Assembly: GCA_963668015.2 (NCBI GenBank)
Contig: CAXXCR010000037.1
Coordinates: forward strand, 35,565 to 99,564
Length of the DNA stretch: 64,000 nt
Source of the DNA: Ilyobacter_A sp963668015
GTDB lineage: Bacteria; Fusobacteriota; Fusobacteriia; Fusobacteriales; Fusobacteriaceae
Reading direction: 5' to 3'
Positions within the stretch are counted from its first letter, which is position 1. Each line of letters starts with the position of its first letter. The position numbers were made by a program, and so were the translations under genes. Below the pieces are notes generated by a model. It did no database searches, was not told where the DNA came from, and saw nothing but the letters and a program-made list of their open reading frames with translations. Positions 8,048-14,692 of this stretch are shown here, piece after piece.

Positions 8048-9686
8048 AAACCTTGCAATAATAGAAAGCCTTGAGCTTGAATTTATAGACAGTTTTATAG
8101 TTTTGACCGGGGAAACTGGTGCGGGAAAATCTATAATACTTGACGGGATAAACCTACTTATAGGTGAAAAACCAAGTGTGGATATGATAAGGGACGGAGC
8201 TGAATATCTCACGGCTGAAGGAGTGTTTGAAATAAGTGAACTTCAGTGCGAGAACCTTAAAGATATGGGGATAGAAGTAGAGGATTTTGAGATAATCGTC
8301 AGGCGTAGGTTTGAAAGAAACGGAAGAGGTAAAGCGTTTGTAAATGGTAGAAGGGTACCTGTTGGCAGTCTCAAGGAGATTATGGGAACCTTGGTTGATC
8401 TTGTTGGGCAGCATAATCATCAAATGCTTTTGGATAAGGACAACCATGTAGCTTTGGTGGATAAATTTTTAGACGATGAGGCTTCTAAATGTAAATCCGA
8501 ACTTGAAACTTTGGTAGAAAAATATAAAAAGATAGACAAGAGAATAAAAGAAATAAAGAAGAGCAAAGAGGAACTCAAAGAAAAAAAGGAACTTTATGAG
8601 TTTCAGCTGGCAGAGATAGATGCGGTTAAGCTGGTTTCTGGAGAAGAGGAAGGTTTGGAAGAGGAGTATAAAAAACTATTTAATGCCGGTAAAATAAGAG
8701 AGAATCTTAGCAGCACTTACCACATACTCAAGGAAAATGAGCAGAATGTAATGTCTATGATATCCAGTGCACAAAAAAATGTAGACTATATATCGAAATA
8801 CGGTAAAGAGTTTGAGGAAGTAGTCGGTAAATTTGAAAAGGCTTACTATGAAGTGGAGGAAGTGGTTTACAGCATAGAAAACCTCATGCAGGATATAGAC
8901 ATAGATGAATACAGGCTAAATGAAGTTGTGGACAGACTTGATAAAATCAGCAGTTTGAAAAAAAAGTATGGATTCACAGTTGATGAGGTAATCTCTTATG
9001 CAAACAGACTGAGAGAGAATTTAGATACATTGGATTCCAATAATTTGGAGGAACAGACTCTTTTCAAAGAGAGGGATAATGTTCTGCAAGCGTATAAAGA
9101 TAGAAGTGCGAAACTGAGTGCAGGAAGAAAAACTGTGGCAGAGGATATAGAAAAAAGGCTGATATCAGAGTTAAAAGAACTTAACATGAAAGACGCCCAG
9201 TTTAAGGTGGATTTCAGCGAAAATGAGGGGATATCCATAGAAGGTAAGGATAGACTTGAATTTTTGATAGCTCCAAATGTAGGGCAGAGTCTAAAGCCGC
9301 TGTCTAAAATAGCTTCAGGAGGAGAGGTAAGCAGAATAATGCTTGCACTTAAGTCAATTTTTTCAAAGGTGGACAATATACCCATCCTAATTTTTGACGA
9401 GATAGATACAGGAGTAGGAGGGGAAACAGTAAATAAAGTAGCGGATAAACTAAAAGATATAGGGGACAATGTACAGGTTGTGTGTATAACACACTCACCT
9501 TCGATAGCATCCAAGGCCAAGCAGCAATTTTATATAGAAAAAAATAGTGTAGAAGGGAAGACTGTGACTACGGTAGTCGAGTTGGATATGGAAGCAAGGG
9601 TAAATGAGATAGCCAGAATGCTCAGTGGGGATAATATGAGCCAGACGGTACTCGATCATGCCAGGGAGCTTTTAGAAAAGAGGTAG
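8025..9686 (+). CDS. recN: DNA repair ATPase RecN
   Basis: An SMC-like protein that acts early in double-strand break repair. The 553 residues contain Walker A GETGAGKSI near 29-37, two long coiled-coil arms around a central region (about 150-370), the ABC signature ASGGEVSRIMLALK near 428-441 and Walker B ILIFDEIDTGVGGE near 450-463. The ATG lies inside the nadK coding end with GGGGAGAGG just upstream. The stop is four bases before the xer-like gene. Confidence 0.95.
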   Translation: MLKELRIENLAIIESLELEFIDSFIVLTGETGAGKSIILDGINLLIGEKPSVDMIRDGAEYLTAEGVFEISELQCENLKDMGIEVEDFEIIVRRRFERNGRGKAFVNGRRVPVGSLKEIMGTLVDLVGQHNHQMLLDKDNHVALVDKFLDDEASKCKSELETLVEKYKKIDKRIKEIKKSKEELKEKKELYEFQLAEIDAVKLVSGEEEGLEEEYKKLFNAGKIRENLSSTYHILKENEQNVMSMISSAQKNVDYISKYGKEFEEVVGKFEKAYYEVEEVVYSIENLMQDIDIDEYRLNEVVDRLDKISSLKKKYGFTVDEVISYANRLRENLDTLDSNNLEEQTLFKERDNVLQAYKDRSAKLSAGRKTVAEDIEKRLISELKELNMKDAQFKVDFSENEGISIEGKDRLEFLIAPNVGQSLKPLSKIASGGEVSRIMLALKSIFSKVDNIPILIFDEIDTGVGGETVNKVADKLKDIGDNVQVVCITHSPSIASKAKQQFYIEKNSVEGKTVTTVVELDMEARVNEIARMLSGDNMSQTVLDHARELLEKR

Positions 9687-9690
9687 ATAT

Positions 9691-10560
9691 ATGAATGAAA
9701 AAGAGGTCGAGAATTTTTTAAATTATATATGCGAGGAAAGAAAGTTTTCTGAAAATACACTACTGGCTTACAGAAGAGATATAATGGATTTTTTTCAGCA
9801 TATAGGAGGAAAGTCCTTTGAATTGGTGTCGGAAGAGGATATATTGGGGTACACTGAATTTTTGGAGAGCAGGTATGCTCAAAACAGTGTGTACAGAAAA
9901 CTTGTGGCTATAAAATCTTTTTTTAAGTATCTAATCTTAAACAGAAAAATAGAAAAGTTGCCAAGCGAAAATATAAAAAGTTTCAGACCTGTAAACAGGG
10001 TGCCAGAGACTTTGAGTTCTGAGGAGATAGAAAAGATCCTTTCAGTGTGTCCTGGTGATGATAAGGGTGCCAGAGACAAGCTTATCATAAAACTTTTAGC
10101 TGAAACCGGTATGCTTATTTCTGACTTGTTGTCACTGAAAATAGATGAATTTTCTAATGACGAATACAATAAATACAGGCTCTTAAAGGATGAAAAAATA
10201 AATACGGTTGTTTTTCCGGAAAAATTTTATGACGAGCTAAAAAGGTATGTAAAAGAAATCAGGCCAAAGCTTTTATCTTACAAGGATGAGGGGATTTTAT
10301 TTCAGGGGATGAGCCGGCAAAACTTTGGAGCCAGGCTGAAAAAATATGTAAGGGAAACAGATATAAAAAGAAACATATCTCCCAATATGTTTAGAAATAC
10401 TGTTGCTATGAATCTGCTCAAAGAAGGCAGTGGGATAAGTTTGGTAAAACATAAACTCAATTTTAAGAATATTTCTCAGACTGGAGTCTACACCAGCAGG
10501 AACAGGGAAAAAATAAGAGAGTTGTATATGAAAATAGGTATAGGAGACAATGAAGAATAG
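9691..10560 (+). CDS. Xer-like tyrosine recombinase homologue lacking most catalytic residues
   Basis: 289 residues with the two-domain XerC/XerD layout: an N-terminal core-binding domain (FLNYICEERKFSENTLLAYR) and a C-terminal catalytic fold. The catalytic set R-K-H-R-H/W-Y is mostly gone. The first Arg (ATGLRxSEL) is Leu in ETGMLISDL near residue 141; the His of HxxR is Asn in PNMFRN near 232; the LGH motif reads LNF near 256. Only the second Arg and the terminal Tyr (GVYT) remain. The frame is intact and sits tightly between recN and era, so it appears to be maintained as a DNA-binding or accessory protein rather than an active recombinase. Confidence 0.8.
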   Translation: MNEKEVENFLNYICEERKFSENTLLAYRRDIMDFFQHIGGKSFELVSEEDILGYTEFLESRYAQNSVYRKLVAIKSFFKYLILNRKIEKLPSENIKSFRPVNRVPETLSSEEIEKILSVCPGDDKGARDKLIIKLLAETGMLISDLLSLKIDEFSNDEYNKYRLLKDEKINTVVFPEKFYDELKRYVKEIRPKLLSYKDEGILFQGMSRQNFGARLKKYVRETDIKRNISPNMFRNTVAMNLLKEGSGISLVKHKLNFKNISQTGVYTSRNREKIRELYMKIGIGDNEE

Positions 10561-10570
10561 AGGAGGATTT

Positions 10571-11464
10571 ATGAAAGCAGGTTTTATTGCTGTTGTTGGA
10601 AGACCGAATGTCGGAAAATCAACGCTTATGAATAAGATGGTTAATGAGAAGGTTGCAATAGTATCGGACAAGGCTGGAACCACAAGGGACAGCATAAAGG
10701 GGATATTAAATTACTCGGGAAATCAGTATATTTTTATAGATACACCGGGTATACACAAACCAAAGCATCTTTTGGGAGAGCACATGACAAATGTTGCTAT
10801 AAATACACTTAAAGAGGTAGAGGTAATAGTTTTCGTGTTGGATGGAAGTCAGGAAATAAGCACTGGGGATAAATTTGTAAATGATAAAATACAGGAAGCA
10901 AAAGGTACTCCTAAAGTGGTTGTTATAAATAAGATGGACAAGCTAAGCGATGAAGAGATAGAGGAAAAGCGGGCAGAGATAAAAGAAAAACTTGGAGAGT
11001 TTGACGCTGTTATTACAATGTCGGCGCAGTATTCTATGGGGCTTCCGAGACTTTTAGATTCTTTGGATCCTTTTTTAGAAGATGGAGTGAAATATTATCC
11101 TGATGATATGTATACTGATATGCCAATGTACAAGGCTATTACTGAGATAATCAGGGAAAAAATATTACTTAAGACAAGGGATGAGATACCACACTCTGTT
11201 GCAGTTGAAATAGTAAATGTAGAGAGAAGAGAAAATGGAAAAGATAAATATGATATAAATATTTATGTGGAAAGAAATTCTCAAAAAGGGATAATAATCG
11301 GAAACAGGGGAAGTATGCTAAAAGAGATCGGATATGAGTCTAGAAAAGAGATAGAAGATCTTCTGGACAAAAAAATATATTTAAATTTATGGGTAAAGGT
11401 AAAAGAAAAATGGAGAAAGAAAAAGCCGTTTTTAAAGGAGTTGGGATATCATATAGAAGATTAG
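10571..11464 (+). CDS. era: Ribosome-associated GTPase Era
   Basis: Era binds the 3' end of 16S rRNA and helps 30S assembly. The 297 residues show G1 GRPNVGKST near 10-18, the DTPG of G3 near 58-61, NKMD of G4 near 121-124 and a C-terminal KH domain ending with a GNRGSMLKEIG segment. An in-frame ATG at 10550 exists, but AGGAGG at 10561-10566 sets the start at 10571 (MKAGFIAVV), which also gives the usual length. It follows the xer-like gene directly. Confidence 0.96.
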   Translation: MKAGFIAVVGRPNVGKSTLMNKMVNEKVAIVSDKAGTTRDSIKGILNYSGNQYIFIDTPGIHKPKHLLGEHMTNVAINTLKEVEVIVFVLDGSQEISTGDKFVNDKIQEAKGTPKVVVINKMDKLSDEEIEEKRAEIKEKLGEFDAVITMSAQYSMGLPRLLDSLDPFLEDGVKYYPDDMYTDMPMYKAITEIIREKILLKTRDEIPHSVAVEIVNVERRENGKDKYDINIYVERNSQKGIIIGNRGSMLKEIGYESRKEIEDLLDKKIYLNLWVKVKEKWRKKKPFLKELGYHIED

Positions 11465-11487
11465 GAGCTATGCTCCTAATTTTTTTT
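11461..11487 (+). terminator. Terminator of era
   Basis: TTAGGAGC (11461-11468) pairs with GCTCCTAA (11472-11479) around a three-base loop and is followed by eight T. The stem includes the era stop codon. Confidence 0.92.
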
Positions 11488-11497
11488 ATAAAAAAAC

Positions 11498-11526
11498 TTG
11501 ACAATTATCCAAAGATGATATATAGT
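11498..11526 (+). promoter_or_regulatory. Sigma-70 promoter of the small-peptide array
   Basis: TTGACA (11498-11503) and TATAGT (11521-11526) with a 17-base spacer, right after the era terminator. Transcription would start near 11533 and run into the hairpin leader. Confidence 0.75.
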
Positions 11527-11537
11527 AGTATTGTAAA

Positions 11538-11598
11538 GGATAGTTCACCTGAGAACTATCCAGGGAATATCTTTTGAAGTTGCAAAACTTCTTTTTTT
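11538..11598 (+). promoter_or_regulatory. Structured leader: hairpin followed by terminator-like hairpin
   Basis: GGATAGTT (11538-11545) pairs perfectly with AACTATCC (11554-11561). It is followed by GAAGTT (11576-11581) pairing with AACTTC (11586-11591) and a seven-T run (11592-11598). The second hairpin is a plausible intrinsic terminator about 65 bases after the predicted start of transcription. The unit could be an attenuator for the peptide array or a separate short RNA. Confidence 0.55.
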
Positions 11599-11686
11599 AA
11601 GAGCTGTAAGTTTATGTGTGAACTAAGTGCGGAAGCGTTTTTTAAAGATAATATAGTTGACTAGTAAACGAAAGAGAGTGATAAAG

Positions 11687-11824
11687 ATGAAAAAACTATT
11701 AATAATAGGAATGGTGGCGTTAGGGATAGCAGCATACGCTGGAGAGCAAGAAGTGGAATAAGGGGAAAGACTATCAAGACCGTTGATGATAGAACTGTTT
11801 GGAGACTATGGAGAAAGATATTAA
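11687..11824 (+). pseudogene. Secreted small peptide, copy 1, interrupted by a stop
   Basis: The first copy of the array. It keeps the signal peptide (MKKLLIIGMVALGIAAYA) but a C-to-T change turns the usual CAA codon 25 into TAA (11759-11761). Reading through the stop restores the rest of the family sequence, down to the LFGDYGERY ending and its stop at 11822-11824. Only a 24-residue stub would be made. The copy has the same GAGAGTGATAAAG ribosome-binding region as copies 2 and 3. Confidence 0.75.
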
Positions 11825-11910
11825 ATTAAAAGATAAAATGGTGAAGTTACTGAAAAACTTCATTTTAAAAGACAATATAGTTTATAAGTAAACGAAAGAG
11901 AGTGATGAAG

Positions 11911-12048
11911 ATGAAAAAACTATTAGCAATAGGAATGTTGGCACTGGGGATAGCGGCATACGCTGGAGAGCAAGAAGTGGAGCAAGGAGAAAGGTTATCG
12001 AGACCGTTGATGATAGAACTGTTTGGAGACTATGGAGAAAGATATTAA
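11911..12048 (+). CDS. Secreted small peptide, copy 2 (45 residues)
   Basis: A complete family member. Signal peptide MKKLLAIGMLALGIAAYA ends in AxA, so cleavage after residue 18 would release a 27-residue acidic peptide starting GEQEVEQGERLSRP and ending ELFGDYGERY. There is no Cys, so it is not a lipoprotein. I do not recognise the family. Repetition in tandem, export and small size suggest a structural, signalling or antimicrobial peptide, but nothing in the sequence decides between these. A GAAGTT/AACTTC hairpin separates it from copy 1. Confidence 0.75.
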   Translation: MKKLLAIGMLALGIAAYAGEQEVEQGERLSRPLMIELFGDYGERY

Positions 12049-12134
12049 ATTAAAAGATAAAATGGTGAAGTTACTGAAAAACTTCATTTTAAAAGACAAT
12101 ATAGTTTATAAGTAAACGAAAGAGAGTGATGAAA

Positions 12135-12281
12135 ATGAAAAAACTACTAGCAATAGGAATGTTGGCACTGGGAATAGCAGCATACGCCGGAGAGCAAAAA
12201 GTAGAGCGAGGAGAAAGATTATCAAGAGTAACCCAATATAGATTGTTTGAAGATTACGGTAATAGAGAAGCGGATTTTTAG
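12135..12281 (+). CDS. Secreted small peptide, copy 3 (48 residues, divergent C-terminus)
   Basis: It has the same signal peptide and GEQ..E.GERLSR start as copy 2, but the mature part diverges after Arg: VTQYRLFEDYGNREADF replaces PLMIELFGDYGERY. The LF-x-DYG core is kept. This is the most divergent copy and marks the change from the 224-base to the 174-base unit type downstream. The start at 12135 is preceded by AAAGAGAGTGATGAAA. Confidence 0.72.
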   Translation: MKKLLAIGMLALGIAAYAGEQKVERGERLSRVTQYRLFEDYGNREADF

Positions 12282-12318
12282 AATAAAATTATAATAAAAT
12301 GATAGGAGGCAGATGAAA

Positions 12319-12456
12319 ATGAAAAAACTACTAGCAATAGGAATGTTAGCACTGGGGATAGCAGCATACGCTGGAGAGCAAGAAGTGGAGCAAGGAGAAA
12401 GGTTATCGAGACCGTTGATGATAGAACTGTTTGGAGACTATGGAGAGAGATACTAA
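12319..12456 (+). CDS. Secreted small peptide, copy 4 (45 residues)
   Basis: The encoded peptide matches copy 2. Two in-frame ATGs occur (12313 and 12319). TAGGAGG at 12303-12309 is too close to the first, so 12319 is chosen; this also gives the same MKKLL start as the other copies. The unit from here to 12492 is repeated without visible change in copy 5. Confidence 0.75.
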   Translation: MKKLLAIGMLALGIAAYAGEQEVEQGERLSRPLMIELFGDYGERY

Positions 12457-12492
12457 AATAAATTATAATAAAATGATAGGAGGCAGATGAAA

Positions 12493-12630
12493 ATGAAAAA
12501 ACTACTAGCAATAGGAATGTTAGCACTGGGGATAGCAGCATACGCTGGAGAGCAAGAAGTGGAGCAAGGAGAAAGGTTATCGAGACCGTTGATGATAGAA
12601 CTGTTTGGAGACTATGGAGAGAGATACTAA
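12493..12630 (+). CDS. Secreted small peptide, copy 5 (45 residues)
   Basis: Coding and spacer sequence appear identical to copy 4, the product of a very recent tandem duplication. It has the same AGGAGG ribosome binding site and the same double ATG, with 12493 preferred. Confidence 0.75.
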   Translation: MKKLLAIGMLALGIAAYAGEQEVEQGERLSRPLMIELFGDYGERY

Positions 12631-12666
12631 AATAAATTATAATAAAATGATAGGAGGCAGATGAAA

Positions 12667-12810
12667 ATGAAAAAACTACTAGCAATAGGGATATTGGCAC
12701 TGGGGATAGCGGCATACGCTGGAGAGAAAGAAGTAGAACAAGGGGAAAGATTATCGAGACCATTGATGATAGAATTGTTTGGAGACTACGGCGAAAGACA
12801 TGTTGATTAA
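12667..12810 (+). CDS. Secreted small peptide, copy 6 (47 residues)
   Basis: The last copy. Signal peptide MKKLLAIGILALGIAAYA, then GEKEVEQGERLSRP and the family core, with a changed end (GERHVD instead of GERY). Silent differences spread over the gene show it is older than the copy 4/5 duplication and still under coding constraint. A MarR-type regulator gene starts about 160 bases downstream. Confidence 0.75.
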   Translation: MKKLLAIGILALGIAAYAGEKEVEQGERLSRPLMIELFGDYGERHVD

Positions 12811-12973
12811 TTATGAAAGAAGGGGATGCTTTTGAGAAAGGAAATAAAAATCGAAAGGCATACAACCCTGAGGGAAGATGATTATTTTTACTAGATATGC
12901 GATACAGAAAATTTTTAGTCTGTAAACTTTAAAAGTCTTGAGTTTATGGGCGAAAAATGCTTTCTAGAATGGG

Positions 12974-13423
12974 ATGAGGCCAATGGAAAAATATAAAATA
13001 GGGGAAAAAATAGGTTTAATTTATAAGTATTTACAAATAATGTCGTTAAAAAACTTTGAAGATATGGACATAAACCCGTCTGAATTTCCTGTTCTACTTA
13101 CAATAATGGAAAATGAGGGTATATGCCAGGAAGAATTAAGCGAAAAATTAAAAGTTAATAAGTCAGCAACCACTAAGGTGGTAAAGGCGCTTGTAAAGAA
13201 AGGGTATTTGGTCAGAAAAAGAGACAGTGCAGATAGAAGATACTACAAGGTTTATTCTACCGAGAAATCCAGAAATCTGAAAACCAGAATATTAGATAAG
13301 GTTGAGAAACTGTCTAAAATAATTTTGCTGGATTTCAGCGAAGAAGAACTGTTGAGATTATACAGGTCACTGGAAAAATTGGAGAAGAACATCTCTAAAA
13401 ACTGTAAGTGTATGTATGAATAG
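12974..13423 (+). CDS. MarR-family transcriptional regulator
   Basis: A 149-residue winged-helix repressor or activator. The recognition helix region (EELSEKLKVNKSATTKVVKA) near 55-75 is followed by the wing with the family DRR motif (RDSADRRYYKVY) near 83-95; long helices at each end form the dimer. The start could be 12974 or the in-frame ATG at 12983; neither has an ideal ribosome binding site. It lies just after the peptide array, so control of the array is possible but unproven. A strong terminator follows. Confidence 0.88.
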   Translation: MRPMEKYKIGEKIGLIYKYLQIMSLKNFEDMDINPSEFPVLLTIMENEGICQEELSEKLKVNKSATTKVVKALVKKGYLVRKRDSADRRYYKVYSTEKSRNLKTRILDKVEKLSKIILLDFSEEELLRLYRSLEKLEKNISKNCKCMYE

Positions 13424-13430
13424 ATGTACT

Positions 13431-13473
13431 ACATAGGCCTGGATTCTAACAAGAATCCGGGTCTATGTATTTT
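13431..13473 (+). terminator. Terminator of the MarR-family gene
   Basis: A 17-bp stem, ACATAGGCCTGGATTCT (13431-13447), pairs with the complementary arm at 13452-13468 with two G-U pairs, and is followed by a short T run. Confidence 0.8.
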
Positions 13474-13514
13474 AGAAATAAGCATTTTTTCTTTTACCTT
13501 GTTTTAAAGATAGT

Positions 13515-13543
13515 TTGCAAAAAAGGAAGATATAATTTATAAT
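13515..13543 (+). promoter_or_regulatory. Sigma-70 promoter of the HAD phosphatase gene
   Basis: TTGCAA (13515-13520) and TATAAT (13538-13543) with a 17-base spacer, 27 bases before the ATG. Confidence 0.65.
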
Positions 13544-13569
13544 GATTAAAAACATTAAGGAGTTAGTAT

Positions 13570-14361
13570 ATGGATATAAAAGCAGTTGTGCTAGATTTGG
13601 ATGGGACGCTTTTAAACTCTGATCACAGGATTTCTGACAGAAATAAAAGAGTGCTCGCCGAACTAAGGAAAAAGGGAATAAAGGTATTTTTGGCAACCGG
13701 TAGGACGTATACATCTTTATATAAATACAAACAAGAACTTGAATTGGATACCCCTGTAATTTGTTACAATGGAGCCAGAGTTGTAGATTCTAGAAGTGAT
13801 CAGACTTATTTTGAATACCCGATAGAAGGGGATGATGTAAAGGAACTCATAAAAATTTCCAGGGATAAGGGAATACATCTAAACCTGTATCAGAACGATA
13901 TATGGTACGTGGAAAAAAATGACAACGAAGAGACAAAAACATATATGGAAATATCAGGCTTGGAGTATGAAAAAAAGGATTTTGATACATTTGAAGACTA
14001 CAGGATGACAAAAAGCCTTTTCATAGCAGATCATGACGAACTTTTGGAATTAGAAAGAGTTTTAAGTGAAAAGTTAAACGGATCTGTGCATCTTACTTTT
14101 TCAAGACCTTTCTTTTTAGAGATACTTCAGGGTGATGTAAATAAAGGAACTGCTTTGGAGAAGATACTAAAAAAAGAGGGAATACCATGCGAGAACGTAA
14201 TAGCCTTTGGCGACGGATTAAATGATTACGAGATGTTAAAAACAGTCGGCTTAGGAGTAGCCATGGGGAACTCTTTGGAGCGTTTGAAGGAATTGGTGGA
14301 TATAAAGACCCTCAGTAATGATGAGGATGGAGTGGCAGTATTTTTGGAAAAGTATATTTAA
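13570..14361 (+). CDS. HAD-superfamily hydrolase, Cof subfamily
   Basis: A 263-residue sugar-phosphate-type phosphatase. Motif I DLDGTLL is near residues 8-14 with the nucleophile Asp first, motif II ATGR near 41-44, the Lys of motif III in a GDVNKGTALEKIL stretch near 190-202, and motif IV FGDGLNDYEML near 211-222. The large C2 cap between motifs II and III is the Cof/YbiV type. The substrate cannot be told from sequence. It has its own promoter and no operon partner. Confidence 0.9.
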   Translation: MDIKAVVLDLDGTLLNSDHRISDRNKRVLAELRKKGIKVFLATGRTYTSLYKYKQELELDTPVICYNGARVVDSRSDQTYFEYPIEGDDVKELIKISRDKGIHLNLYQNDIWYVEKNDNEETKTYMEISGLEYEKKDFDTFEDYRMTKSLFIADHDELLELERVLSEKLNGSVHLTFSRPFFLEILQGDVNKGTALEKILKKEGIPCENVIAFGDGLNDYEMLKTVGLGVAMGNSLERLKELVDIKTLSNDEDGVAVFLEKYI

Positions 14362-14399
14362 ATTATTAGTTTTTAAAAGTTTCGAATTATTGAATTTAT

Positions 14400-14508
14400 T
14401 ACAAGTATATAAAAACCTTTTTGGGTCACGAACAGCACTAATGTACACAAATGTAATTGCAAAATCTTGGCCACAGAGTTGCACGGAGTAAAATAGTGAG
14501 TTTCACAG
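14400..14508 (+). repeat. Half copy of a palindromic interspersed repeat (inverted relative to 19445-19553)
   Basis: About 109 bases that match, in reverse complement, the right half of the element at 19274-19576 (shared blocks GTCACGAACAGCACTAATG, TACACAAATGTAATTGC and CACAGAGTTGCACGGAG). Only one half is present here. Together with the terminator and promoter below it fills the 331-base gap before the SNF2 gene; nothing else is visible in that gap. Confidence 0.75.
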
Positions 14509-14573
14509 TCCAAAATAGGTTTAAATAAAATCAGCATTTATTAGAAATTATAAGAAAAATCATCAGTGAAAAT

Positions 14574-14603
14574 AAAAATCCTCTTTGAGGGTTTTTTATT
14601 TTT
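14574..14603 (+). terminator. Small terminator upstream of the SNF2 promoter
   Basis: AAAATCCTC pairs with GAGGGTTTT around a three-base loop, followed by a T-rich run. It probably ends read-through from the HAD gene. Confidence 0.55.
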
Positions 14604-14619
14604 TTAAAGGTTTATTATG

Positions 14620-14648
14620 TTGTAAAGAAGTAACATTTGTGATATAAT
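14620..14648 (+). promoter_or_regulatory. Sigma-70 promoter of the SNF2 operon
   Basis: TTGTAA (14620-14625) and TATAAT (14643-14648), 17-base spacer, 45 bases before the ATG. Confidence 0.65.
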
Positions 14649-14692
14649 TAACTTTGGATTTATTTGGAATATAGAAGCGAGGAGTAGTTTTG

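Larger units (their letters stand above)
11640..12810 (+). repeat. Tandem array of six small-peptide gene units
   Basis: Six near-identical coding units start at 11687, 11911, 12135, 12319, 12493 and 12667. The spacing is 224, 224, 184, 174 and 174 bases, so there are two unit types that differ in their intergenic part. The first type carries a hairpin (GAAGTT/AACTTC) and an AACGAAAGAGAGTGATGAAG ribosome-binding region. The second carries AATGATAGGAGGCAGATGAAA. Units 4 and 5 look identical over their 174 bases, indicating very recent duplication. Confidence 0.85.

Noticed and set aside
12278..12865. 195-codon minus-strand frame with an internal repeat over the peptide array
   Set aside because: It is the periodic antisense shadow of the tandem peptide genes; the sense copies have signal peptides, ribosome binding sites and synonymous differences.
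12826..12894. 22-codon frame (MLLRKEIKIERH...) after the last array copy
   Set aside because: The AAGGGG site abuts the ATG with no spacing and there is no related sequence elsewhere.
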